A stretch of DNA of 39,017 nt. Origin: Armatimonadetes bacterium UBA1398. GTDB lineage: Bacteria; Armatimonadota; Zipacnadia; UBA1398. The stretch lies in contig DBQI01000063.1 of NCBI GenBank assembly GCA_002305165.1, positions 1 to 39,017 on the forward strand, in the 5' to 3' direction. The notes under the pieces are model-generated. The model made no database searches. It saw nothing but the letters and a program-made list of their open reading frames with translations, and had not been told where the DNA came from. A program made the position numbers and the translations under genes. Positions 16,899 through 24,614 of this stretch are shown one piece after another; within the stretch, counting starts at the first letter, position 1, and the number at the start of each line of letters is the position of its first letter.

Positions 16899-17969
16899 GT
16901 GGCTGGTTCGCCGTGGGCCCAAAGTGCTAGGGTTGGTTTCGGCATCGTCGGCGCCGGGATGATCGGCCGGTTCCACTGCCAGGCCGTCCAGGCTATCGAG
17001 GATGCGCAACTCATCGGCGTCTGCGACGTGGTCCAGGAGCGCGCAGCGGGCCTCGCCCGTGAGTTCGACGCCCCCCATCACTTCACCGACGTCCGCGACC
17101 TGTGCGCCGCTGAGGGCGTCGACATCATCGTGATAGGCGTGCCTTCGGGCCTCCACTGCCAGGCCGCACTGGCTGCCATCGAGGCCGGGAAGCACGTCAT
17201 CGTGGAGAAGCCCATCGACATCTCCCTCGAGCGCGCCGACGCGATGATCGCTGCCGCCCGCGAGGCCGGCGTCCTCCTCAGTGTCGTCTCCCAGAAGCGC
17301 TTCGAGCCGGCCACTCAGCATCTGAAGGCGGCGGTAGACGCGGGCAAGTTCGGCCGGATCGCCTTCGCTGATGTCTACGTGAAATGGTGGCGCACACCGG
17401 AGTACTACTCCCAGGGTGGCTGGAAGGGCACCAAGGCCATGGATGGCGGCGGGGCCCTCATCAACCAGTCGGTCCATCAGATCGACCTCCTGCGATGGAT
17501 CATGGGTCCCGTTCGGCGCGTGTACGGCAAGGTTGACGCACGCGTCCATCCGATAGAGGCTGAGGATACGGCAGCCGCCGTCGTTGAGTTCGAGTGTGGC
17601 GCCATGGGAGTCATCCAGGGGAGCACGGCGAGCTACCCGGGCCATCCCGCCATCCTCGCCATCACGGGCGAGCTGGGTTCGGCGCGACTCGAGGACGGAA
17701 CCCTCACTGAGTGGAAGATAGCGGGAGAAGAGGCGTGCGAAGCGGAGGTCCTCGAGCGTTTCGCGGGTCTGTCAGGCAGCGGGGGAGGGGACCCGGCCTC
17801 TATCAACGCCCGCGGACACGAGCTCCAGTTCCGGGACGTCATCGAGGCCCTCCGCACCGGGCGCCCGGCGCTCACCGATGGCGAGGAGGGTCGGAAGGCC
17901 CTCGAGCTGATACTGGCGATATACGAGTCATCAGACAAGGGCATGCCGGTAACCCTAGGGTCCCGATAG
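16899..17969 (+). CDS. Gfo/Idh/MocA family NAD(P)-dependent oxidoreductase
   Basis: A 356-residue protein starting with GTG at 16899. The Rossmann fingerprint is GIVGAGMIGRFHCQ (residues 15-28), the catalytic lysine lies in EKPID (about 107-111), and the C-terminal substrate domain has GGGALINQSVHQIDLLRWIMG, whose histidine is the conserved one of the family. These enzymes oxidise or reduce a hydroxyl on sugars, inositols or sugar nucleotides. The next gene is a DegT-type aminotransferase, and this pair (oxidation to a keto group, then transamination) is typical of amino-sugar synthesis. The exact substrate is not deducible. Only 6 bases follow the LysM/G5 gene, suggesting co-transcription. 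Confidence 0.88.
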   Translation: MAGSPWAQSARVGFGIVGAGMIGRFHCQAVQAIEDAQLIGVCDVVQERAAGLAREFDAPHHFTDVRDLCAAEGVDIIVIGVPSGLHCQAALAAIEAGKHVIVEKPIDISLERADAMIAAAREAGVLLSVVSQKRFEPATQHLKAAVDAGKFGRIAFADVYVKWWRTPEYYSQGGWKGTKAMDGGGALINQSVHQIDLLRWIMGPVRRVYGKVDARVHPIEAEDTAAAVVEFECGAMGVIQGSTASYPGHPAILAITGELGSARLEDGTLTEWKIAGEEACEAEVLERFAGLSGSGGGDPASINARGHELQFRDVIEALRTGRPALTDGEEGRKALELILAIYESSDKGMPVTLGSR

Positions 17970-18020
17970 CAGCCCTCCATGCAACTCAGGCCGCGCTGCG
18001 GCCAGAACGAGGATGAGCAC

Positions 18021-19244
18021 ATGGCCAAGCTAGCTATCGCGGGCGGATCCCCCGTTCGCACCGAGCCGTGGGTCAACTGGCCCATCTGGGGCGAGGAGGA
18101 GGAGCGGCGTCTGCTTGAGGTGCTCCACTCCGGGGCATGGGGCAAGCTGTATGGCAAGGTTACCGAGGAGTTCGAAACGGCCTTCGCCGCCTACCAGGGG
18201 TGCCAGGAGTGCGTAGCCACGACCAATGGCACGTCGGCGCTGCGCGTCGCCCTGCGCGCCGTGGATGTGGAAGCCGGCGATGAAGTCATCCTGCCGCCCT
18301 ACACCTTCCAAGCCACCGCCACATCGATCATGGCCGTCGGCGCCACGCCCGTATGGGCCGATGTGAGCGCGGACACCTACACGTTGGACCCCGATGCCTT
18401 TGAGGCGGCCATCACTCCGCGAACCCGGGCGGTCATCCCCGTGCACGTGGCCGGTAACCCATGCATGATGGACGAGATCACGGCTATCGCCGAGAAGGCG
18501 GGTATCGCCGTGATCGAGGATGCCGCCCAAGCCCACGGCGCCGTGTACAGCGGCACGCCCGTGGGAGGGATCGGCGACGTTGGCTGCTTCAGCTTCCAGG
18601 CATCGAAGAACCTTAGTGGGGGCGAGGGTGGGGCGGTCACCACGAATGACCGTCTGGTCGCGGAGAAGGCGTGGTCGCTGCACAACTGCGGGAGAATCCG
18701 CAACGAGGGCTGGTACGAGCACGCGCTTCTGGGCTCCAACGTTCGGATGACCGAGTTCCAGGCGGCGGTGCTGCTGGGGCAACTCAGCAGGGCGGAGAAG
18801 CAGAACGCGCGCCGGTGGCGCAACTGGCAGATCCTGACGGAGCTACTCGAGGGCGTGGAGGGCGTCAGCGGCGTGCGTGTGCCGACGGCCGAGTGCCGAT
18901 CCGCCGTGCACCTGTACCTGTTCCACTATGAGCCTCGCGCCTGCGGCATCTCCCGCGCCAAGTTCCTGGAGGCGCTCGGGGCCGAGGGCATCCCCGCATC
19001 ACCCGGCTACAGCCCGCTCTACCGGGACGCCATGTTCGTCCGCAACAACGGGCCCTCGCCTGCAGAGCGGTTCCTGGGGCGCGAGCTGGACTACGGGAAG
19101 GTCGACTGCCCCGCATGCGAGCGGATCTGCACCGAGGAGGGGTTCTGGCTCTATCAGAAGCACTTCCTGGGTCCGGAGAGTGACATGGAGCAGATCGCGG
19201 AGGCGATTCGGAAGGTTCTAGACAACCGCAATGAACTGCGGTGA
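18021..19244 (+). CDS. DegT/DnrJ/EryC1/StrS family PLP-dependent aminotransferase
   Basis: A 407-residue protein. The ATG at 18021 gives the usual family start (MAKLAIAGGSPVRTEPW) with GAGGATGAG just upstream; an ATG at 17979 would add 14 residues unlike the family. Motifs: TNGTSALRVAL (68-78), EDAAQAHGA (166-174, Asp167 pairs with the PLP ring nitrogen) and FQASKNLSGGEGG (192-204) with Schiff-base Lys196. It would transfer an amino group to a keto-sugar or a similar carbonyl. The Gfo/Idh gene ends 51 bases before. The last 14 bases overlap the start of the next small gene. Function as sugar aminotransferase is established for the family, the substrate is inference. Confidence 0.9.
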   Translation: MAKLAIAGGSPVRTEPWVNWPIWGEEEERRLLEVLHSGAWGKLYGKVTEEFETAFAAYQGCQECVATTNGTSALRVALRAVDVEAGDEVILPPYTFQATATSIMAVGATPVWADVSADTYTLDPDAFEAAITPRTRAVIPVHVAGNPCMMDEITAIAEKAGIAVIEDAAQAHGAVYSGTPVGGIGDVGCFSFQASKNLSGGEGGAVTTNDRLVAEKAWSLHNCGRIRNEGWYEHALLGSNVRMTEFQAAVLLGQLSRAEKQNARRWRNWQILTELLEGVEGVSGVRVPTAECRSAVHLYLFHYEPRACGISRAKFLEALGAEGIPASPGYSPLYRDAMFVRNNGPSPAERFLGRELDYGKVDCPACERICTEEGFWLYQKHFLGPESDMEQIAEAIRKVLDNRNELR

Positions 19245-19653
19245 GGAGTCCCTGCAGGCACGGCTTGCCGACCACGGGTACCCGCTGGGTGATCCCCTGG
19301 AGGCGGCGTCGGGCCTGGGTCTGAGGATTGTGTTGGATCGGGGACCGGCCGAGTTCGGCGGGCTCCGGGTTGTGGCCGCCATCGACCGTGGTGTTATCCA
19401 CGTCTACGAGCGGGCCATCGAGCGGCTGTCAAGGGAGGACGGAGAGGATCCGTCGCACCTAAGGCGCCTGGCCGTGGCCCACGAGGTGATCCACGAGGTC
19501 GCTCGGCGCAACCGGATGGAGCCTATCGAACCGACGGTCCACCGCCTTGCCCTTCAGTGGGTGAAGGCGCGCCGAGGCAGGCATGGAGGGCGCTTCGCGC
19601 CGTCGCACCCGCCGCCTGGCGATGAGCATTGGGGCGACGGCCCAAGGGAATGA
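19231..19653 (+). CDS. Small HExxH zincin-like protein
   Basis: A 140-residue protein that overlaps the aminotransferase end by 14 bases. Residues 52-66 (DRGVIHVYERAIERL) and 77-92 (LRRLAVAHEVIHEVAR) look like the core of ImmA/IrrE-type metallopeptidases, with the zinc motif H84-E-V-I-H88. IEPTVHRLALQWV at about 99-111 corresponds to the next helix, where a glutamate (Glu100) could be the third ligand. The C-terminal 25 residues are Gly/His/Pro rich. It is very short for a protease, and has no DNA-binding domain. Similarity is motif-level only, so treat the call as tentative. It lies 15 bases before the RNase G gene, on the same transcript. Confidence 0.6.
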   Translation: MNCGEESLQARLADHGYPLGDPLEAASGLGLRIVLDRGPAEFGGLRVVAAIDRGVIHVYERAIERLSREDGEDPSHLRRLAVAHEVIHEVARRNRMEPIEPTVHRLALQWVKARRGRHGGRFAPSHPPPGDEHWGDGPRE

Positions 19654-19668
19654 GGCCGCTGGAGCGCG

Positions 19669-21393
19669 TTGGAGAAACGAGTACTGATCAGCATTGACCC
19701 TCGGGAGACGCGGCTTGCCGTCCTGGAGGGCGGCGAGCTCGTCCAACTACGCATCGAACGCGACGCCGTCGAGGTCGGTAGCATCTACAAGGGACGCATC
19801 GAGCGCGTCCTCCCAGGCATGGATTCCTGCTTCGTCGACATCGGTCTCGACCGAAACGCCTTCATGCACGTCTCGGACTTCATCGAGGCTGAGGAAGCGG
19901 CCAAACAGGCGGATGAGAAGACGAAGCGGCGCCGGCGCCCGCGAGCGGGCAAGCCCAGCCGCGAGTTCATGCCGCCCATCACGGATGTGGCCCACGAGGG
20001 CGAGGAGATCCTCGTCCAGGTCGCTCGCGCTCCCCTCGGCAGCAAGGGTGCTCGGGGGACTACCCGTATCTCCCTCCCAGGCCACCACGTTGTGCTGCTG
20101 CCCGTGGGCTCCGACCATGTGGGGGTCTCGCGGAAGATCGAGAGTGACTCGGTCCGCGGCAGGCTGAAAGAGTGGTCCAAGGAGATCAAGCCCCGGGGCT
20201 ACGGCATGATCGTCCGCACCGAGGCGGCGGGCTGCACCAAGGAAGACCTCGAAGCGGACGTGGAGCGGCTGCGCAAGACGTGGCGGCGCATCAAGGACGC
20301 CTACCGCAAGAAGGCGGCCCCCGCCCTGCTCCACGAGGATCTGTCCCTCGTTCAGCGGATGGTCCGGGACATGTACACCGACGAGGTCAAGGAGATCATC
20401 ATCGACTCCGAATCGGAGTGTGAGACCGCCCGCGAAGCCCTCAAGGACATCTCGAAGAGCGCCGTGAAACGCTGCACCCTCTATCGGGGAGACAAGCCCC
20501 TCTTCGAGGCGTACGGTGTGGAGGCGGAGCTTGAGAAGTCCCTCCGCCGGCGCGTGCCCCTCCCCTCAGGTGGCAATCTGAGCATCGACGAGAACGAGGC
20601 GATGACCACCATCGATGTCAACACGGGGAGTTTCGTGGGGAGCACGAGTCTCAACGAGACCATCGTCCAGACCAACCTGGAGTCGGCCAAGGAGATCGCT
20701 CGCCAGCTCCGCATCCGCGACATCGGCGGCATCATCATCCTGGATTTCATCGATATGGATGTGGCGGAGCATCGTCGCCAGGTTATGGATGCCCTGGAGA
20801 AGGAGCTCGCCAAGGACAAAGCTCGCACCCGCATCGTTCACCTCAGCCCCCTCGGCCTGGTGGAGATGACGCGGAAGCGCACGGGCCAGTCGCTCCTCCA
20901 GAACCTTTGTCGGACCTGCTCGGCCTGTGAGGGCCGCGGCAGGGTACCCTCGGCGGAGACGCACGCGGCCCAACTGGAGCGCGAGTTGAGGCGGCGCGTG
21001 AAGGCCTCCAAGCCCGAGGCTTTCGCTGTCTTCGTGGGGCTGGACATAGCCTGGGAGCTGATAGGAGACAAGGGCGAGGCGGCGGATCGACTGGAGGAGA
21101 GCCTGGGGGCGCAGATCTTCGTCCGTGTGGATGCCTCGGCTACGAGCGGCAAGCCCACGATACTCCAGGGCAAGGCCGCTGAGATGGAGATCCAACACCA
21201 TCCCTTCCGAGTGGGGCAGATGTACCATTGCCGCGCCACGCAGGTTAGCGCCGGCGATGGGTCGCACCGGCTCGTGGCCGAGGCGGAAGGCTACCTTCTC
21301 CTCCTCGAGGGCGTCGCGAAGCGGCCTGACGGGCTCATCACTGTCGAGCTCACCCAGGTGCACCGCTCCTTCGCCCTGGCGCGGCTCGTCTAA
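19669..21393 (+). CDS. rng: Ribonuclease G (RNase E/G family)
   Basis: A 574-residue protein starting with TTG at 19669 (GGAG 4 bases upstream); this start gives the family N-terminus KRVLISIDPRETRLAVLEGGELVQL. The S1 RNA-binding domain (about 38-125) has a K/R-rich insert at 79-100. Catalytic metal-binding aspartates are Asp316 (TTIDVNTG) and Asp359 (IILDF), spaced 43 residues apart as Asp303/Asp346 in E. coli RNase E. Cys417 and Cys420 in CSACEG match the zinc-link CPxC that joins protomers, also with the same spacing. The C-terminal scaffold of RNase E is absent, so RNase G is the better name. It processes rRNA 5' ends and degrades mRNA in the cytoplasm. Confidence 0.93.
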   Translation: MEKRVLISIDPRETRLAVLEGGELVQLRIERDAVEVGSIYKGRIERVLPGMDSCFVDIGLDRNAFMHVSDFIEAEEAAKQADEKTKRRRRPRAGKPSREFMPPITDVAHEGEEILVQVARAPLGSKGARGTTRISLPGHHVVLLPVGSDHVGVSRKIESDSVRGRLKEWSKEIKPRGYGMIVRTEAAGCTKEDLEADVERLRKTWRRIKDAYRKKAAPALLHEDLSLVQRMVRDMYTDEVKEIIIDSESECETAREALKDISKSAVKRCTLYRGDKPLFEAYGVEAELEKSLRRRVPLPSGGNLSIDENEAMTTIDVNTGSFVGSTSLNETIVQTNLESAKEIARQLRIRDIGGIIILDFIDMDVAEHRRQVMDALEKELAKDKARTRIVHLSPLGLVEMTRKRTGQSLLQNLCRTCSACEGRGRVPSAETHAAQLERELRRRVKASKPEAFAVFVGLDIAWELIGDKGEAADRLEESLGAQIFVRVDASATSGKPTILQGKAAEMEIQHHPFRVGQMYHCRATQVSAGDGSHRLVAEAEGYLLLLEGVAKRPDGLITVELTQVHRSFALARLV

Positions 21394-21410
21394 GGGCTGA
21401 GGGCACGGGG

Positions 21411-22214
21411 ATGTCGTCGCGTAGTCAGGCAGAGGAACGCCGCGCCATCATCACGGGGGCCTCCAGTGGCATCGGTGAGGCCTTCGCGCGCCGTCTGGCG
21501 GCCGACGGGTTCCACCTCGTCCTCGTCGCTCGCCGCCAGGCGCGGTTGGCCCGTCTGGGTGACGAGCTCCGCGCCGCCCACGGGGTCGAGGCGGAGGTCC
21601 TCGCCGCCGACCTTAGCAAGCCCACGGACGTGGATCGCGTCGTGTCCCTCATCGGCGATATGCCTCCGCTGAGCCTCCTGGTCAACAACGCTGGCTTCGG
21701 CAGGCCGGGGCGGTTCCACGAACTGGATCCGGCCTCCCATACCGAGATGCTACAAGTGCACTGCTCCGCCACAGTGCTACTGACCCGGGCCGCCTTGCCG
21801 GGCATGGTGGCCAGCCGACGCGGCGGCGTGATCAACGTGTCGTCGATCGCGGGGCTCCTCGGCGAGGTTGGCGGGCCCATGTACAGCGCGACGAAGACCT
21901 TCCTCGTTCAGTTCACGAGGAGCCTCCACTCTGAGCTGCGGGGCACGGGGGTACGGGTCCAGGCGCTCTGCCCCGGCCTGGTACGGACGGAGTTCCACGA
22001 CCAGAAGGGGTACCATGGCGTGCGCGACGCGAGGTATCCCCGTTGGTTCTGGATGCGTCCGGTGGACGTGGTATCGGAGTCGCTCGCTGCCCTCGACCGG
22101 GGCAAGGTGGTTCTGGTCCCCGGCTTGCGCTACCGGCTCCTGCTGGCCATGGTGAACAACCCCATCGGTCGAGCTCTCGCGGACCGCTATACGGACCGCC
22201 TGGTCCAGCGCTAG
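21411..22214 (+). CDS. Short-chain dehydrogenase/reductase (SDR)
   Basis: A 267-residue classical SDR. The cofactor motif is TGASSGIG (residues 15-22), NNAG is at 92-95, and the catalytic set is Ser144/145, Tyr158 and Lys162 (YSATK). The Arg41-Arg42 after the second strand (VLVARR) fits NADPH preference. The C-terminal stretch (RYRLLLAMVNNPIGRALADRYTD) is typical of the DltE-like/ acyl-ketone reductase branch. The substrate is unknown. It starts 17 bases after the rng stop, so it is likely the last gene of that transcript. It converges on the next gene and their stop codons overlap by the palindrome CTAG (22211-22214). Confidence 0.88.
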   Translation: MSSRSQAEERRAIITGASSGIGEAFARRLAADGFHLVLVARRQARLARLGDELRAAHGVEAEVLAADLSKPTDVDRVVSLIGDMPPLSLLVNNAGFGRPGRFHELDPASHTEMLQVHCSATVLLTRAALPGMVASRRGGVINVSSIAGLLGEVGGPMYSATKTFLVQFTRSLHSELRGTGVRVQALCPGLVRTEFHDQKGYHGVRDARYPRWFWMRPVDVVSESLAALDRGKVVLVPGLRYRLLLAMVNNPIGRALADRYTDRLVQR

Positions 22215-23002
22215 GCGTACAGTGAGGTCTCTCCCCCGATGAGCTCCTCCAGGGCGGCGGATGTGGCCCGCACGGCATCGATCTCCTCCGCTAGCTCCTG
22301 GCGCTCCAGACTCGTCACTCCCCGTTCCGATGTGGCGAACTTGAGCACCCGGGTCTGCAGTCCCTCCAAGGTGGTCTGGATGTTCAGGATAGCCGCCTCG
22401 CACCGAAGAGCGGCTCGCCGCAGATCCTCCAGGTCGGCGATCCTGCGGTCTACCGAGGCGATGGCCTCGTCGAGCTGCCGGCGGATCACCGGATCATCCG
22501 ACTCGTCGCGGCGCCGCGCCAGAGTTGCCCGGTCCTCCTCGATGCCAGCTAGGTCGGCCATTTCGCGGTGGTCCAAGGCGCGCTGGTAGTTCTGGGCGAG
22601 GCGTACGGCCCGGGCAGTGAGGCCGGAGACCTCATCGACGACGGGCGCGAGGGCCGCGCGCACCTCGGCCACGCGCGTCCGCGATAGGCGGCGGATCTCC
22701 GACTCCAGGGCCACGACGCCGTCGGCGAGTTCCCGAGCCCTGCCTCGCAGTTCGGCGGGCAGACGTCGAGCCCCGCGTGGCGCTCTCGGCCCGCGAGACC
22801 ACGCCAAGAGCAGGCACCCGACGGCGGCCAGGTACAGGAGGGTGGCGACGGGAACGGCAGCTTGACGAAGGGAGGGGGCGGAGAGAAGGCCCACGGCGAG
22901 GCCGAGGAACGCCAAAGGGTGCAGTAGCGCCCGGACAAGGAGCTTGCTGGTTGAGTCGCGCTCGGGATCCTGGCCGCTATCGACCATCATCGTCACCGCC
23001 AT
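22211..23002 (-). CDS. Two-helix membrane protein with long coiled coil, unknown function
   Basis: A 263-residue protein. Two hydrophobic helices at about 27-43 and 48-68 form a hairpin near the N-terminus; the remaining residues (85-255) are charged and heptad-like (LADGVVALESEIRRLSRTRV, SVDRRIADLEDLRRAALRCE), predicting a long cytoplasmic coiled coil. The layout recalls XpaC/TelA-type or PspA-like proteins, but no diagnostic motif is seen. The start is uncertain: the first ATG (23002) has no good ribosome site, and an ATG four or five codons in is possible. The stop overlaps the convergent SDR stop. Confidence 0.65.
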   Translation of the reverse strand: MAVTMMVDSGQDPERDSTSKLLVRALLHPLAFLGLAVGLLSAPSLRQAAVPVATLLYLAAVGCLLLAWSRGPRAPRGARRLPAELRGRARELADGVVALESEIRRLSRTRVAEVRAALAPVVDEVSGLTARAVRLAQNYQRALDHREMADLAGIEEDRATLARRRDESDDPVIRRQLDEAIASVDRRIADLEDLRRAALRCEAAILNIQTTLEGLQTRVLKFATSERGVTSLERQELAEEIDAVRATSAALEELIGGETSLYA

Positions 23003-23079
23003 AGGGCACAGTAGAGCCTAGCGCCACCCGGCGCCACTCCAGACGCGGGGGACGGCGCCGCGTCACACCGTTTCGAGTC

Positions 23080-23529
23080 CTAACGGCTGGGCGGTATGGC
23101 GCTCCGGCCCGACGCTGCTCCCGGGACGGTACCGGCGGCCGGTGGTTGGGGCACAGTCGGCGGCTGTCCAGGGGGAGGGGCGCCCGCGCCGAGCTGTCCG
23201 ACGCCAGGCTGTGAGGGGGCGGGTAGCGTCGGCGCCTCGACCCCGGGAGGACCACCGGAGCCCGGGATCATTCCACGGCCTTCAGCATTGGAGGCTCCTT
23301 GAGTCACGTTCTCGACCCACTCCCTGCCCGTGAGGTTCACCGACTGCGCCTGCTGACGCCTGATCAGGGAGAAGCCGCCTATGACCACGACGACGCCCAG
23401 CGCGATGAGCCAGAGGCGCCACATCGTGGTGAAGCGCTCCTCCTTGCTCTTGGCCCCCCACCAGTCCTTGAGCCACGAACTGGCTTGTTCGAGGGCGCCT
23501 TGCTCTTGCGGAGCTGGTGAGTTGGTCAT
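23080..23529 (-). CDS. Single-pass membrane protein with Pro/Gly-rich tail
   Basis: A 149-residue protein with an AGGAGG ribosome site 5 bases before the ATG. The N-terminal 36 residues are soluble (SSWLKDWWGAKSKEERF); one transmembrane helix lies at about 37-56 (MWRLWLIALGVVVVIGGFSL); the C-terminal 70 residues are low complexity, rich in Pro, Gly and Ala (PGVEAPTLPAPSQPGVGQLG). Nothing identifies a family. It lies 25 bases upstream of nothing coding in the same frame, but 25 bases downstream of the prepilin gene stop, so the two may be co-transcribed. A pilus- or secretion-linked role is only suggested by that context. Confidence 0.6.
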   Translation of the reverse strand: MTNSPAPQEQGALEQASSWLKDWWGAKSKEERFTTMWRLWLIALGVVVVIGGFSLIRRQQAQSVNLTGREWVENVTQGASNAEGRGMIPGSGGPPGVEAPTLPAPSQPGVGQLGAGAPPPGQPPTVPQPPAAGTVPGAASGRSAIPPSR

Positions 23530-23554
23530 CGGATCCTCCTGGTCGCTGTAGGGT

Positions 23555-24292
23555 CTAGTTGATGCGCCAGTCGATCACATCGACGGAGAGCATCGTGCCC
23601 TTCATCGCCTTGGCATGGGTGTCCGCGAACAGGACATTCATCATCCCATTGTGGCGCTCGATGCCGAAGGGGCCGCCGCCGGCCAGCATGGTCTGGATCC
23701 AGACATCATGGGTGATCGGCGGCGACATGTACCAGTTCTCATTGGGTCCCGAGACGGGTTGCACGTTCGTCTCCATGAGCACGGCCTTGTCGGCGGGACG
23801 ATTGATCGAGCCCACGCTCGACGAGTAGCCCAGCACGGGAACGATGCCGTTGACGGGGTCGGCCACGTACATGAGGTCCGCCGGGAACCAGTTGATGCCG
23901 ATGCCCCCTTCGCAGTTGAACGCATCGGGCGGGCTGTAGGGCGACGGAGCATCGTACCCGTAGAAGTGCCCAATAGGCGCACTGGGGCACATGAAGATCT
24001 GGGTGTTCTTGACGTACGGCATGAGGAGCTCGGCCCACCAGACGTCGCCGTACTGGCCGAATCGGTTCGTGATGAGCCCCGCGCGCACAGGCACGACCCG
24101 CTCGTCGTAGTCCATGCTGTACATCATCCACGCGGTGCCGATCTGCTTGTTGTTGGATAGGCACGAGGTCTGCCGGGCCTTCTCCCGCGCCTTCGCATAC
24201 ACGGGAAACAGCATCGACGCCAGGATCGAGATGATCGCCATGACGACAAGCAACTCGATCAAGGTAAAGCCTCGTTTGGGACCGCGGATCAT
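23555..24292 (-). CDS. Type IV-like prepilin (H-X9-DG/DUF1559-like family)
   Basis: A 245-residue protein. The ATG at 24290-24292 is chosen because the short basic leader MIRGPKRG is then followed directly by the prepilin peptidase site G-FTLIELLVVMAIISILA, with the conserved Glu5 of the mature protein; GGAAAGG lies about 10 bases upstream. The adjoining MLFPVYAKAREKARQTSCLSN is a signature abundant in Armatimonadota. The C-terminal part has RHNGMMNVLFADTHAKAMK, the variant of the H-X-DG motif of these pseudopilins. It should be inserted in the membrane, trimmed and N-methylated by PilD, and either build a fibre or serve as a minor pilin. Its 5' flank carries unusual inverted repeats. Confidence 0.9.
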   Translation of the reverse strand: MIRGPKRGFTLIELLVVMAIISILASMLFPVYAKAREKARQTSCLSNNKQIGTAWMMYSMDYDERVVPVRAGLITNRFGQYGDVWWAELLMPYVKNTQIFMCPSAPIGHFYGYDAPSPYSPPDAFNCEGGIGINWFPADLMYVADPVNGIVPVLGYSSSVGSINRPADKAVLMETNVQPVSGPNENWYMSPPITHDVWIQTMLAGGGPFGIERHNGMMNVLFADTHAKAMKGTMLSVDVIDWRIN

Positions 24293-24614
24293 TCCGGTAC
24301 CGCCTTTCCGAAGTCCCGCTCGCCCCGCCAAAGGCAACCAGGGACACCACATTGACGATTCGCCCTGAACGGCTCGTCTCCTGGCGGCGCGCCAAAGCAA
24401 GTGAATCGTTGTTGGCTCTCACCGCCCATATACCCATTCCGTAGCCGAGCCAACGCCCTCGGTTTCCGCAAGCTGGGCGGCGGTAGAGGAAGGCGTATTC
24501 CCCCTCGAAGCCGAATGCCGCGGAGGAATGTAGTAACTGATCAGACGCCGAACCCATACGGAGTACTCGGGGGTTCATCCGTGTCTGCACCAGCGTGAGG
24601 GAGGGGTTCCTGGG
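24293..24614. promoter_or_regulatory. Divergent intergenic region with nested inverted repeats
   Basis: This 322-base gap separates the prepilin (minus) from the TPR protein (plus) and must hold both promoters. Two perfect inverted repeats are visible: GTTGGCTC (24411-24418) with GAGCCAAC (24447-24454), and ACGATTC (24355-24361) with GAATCGT (24403-24409). A direct repeat GCCAAAG(G)CAA occurs at 24327-24337 and 24391-24400. Read on the minus strand they lie in the likely prepilin leader. They fit no riboswitch that I recognise. No coding region is supported here. Confidence 0.4.

Noticed and set aside
16017..17645. 542-codon open frame on the minus strand opposite the LysM/G5 and oxidoreductase genes
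   Set aside because: It is antisense to two well supported genes, has no recognisable domain and its composition is a mirror of their high third-position G+C.
24300..24470. Cyclic di-GMP riboswitch in front of the prepilin gene
   Set aside because: The expected GEMM sequence elements were not found in the correct order on the minus strand.
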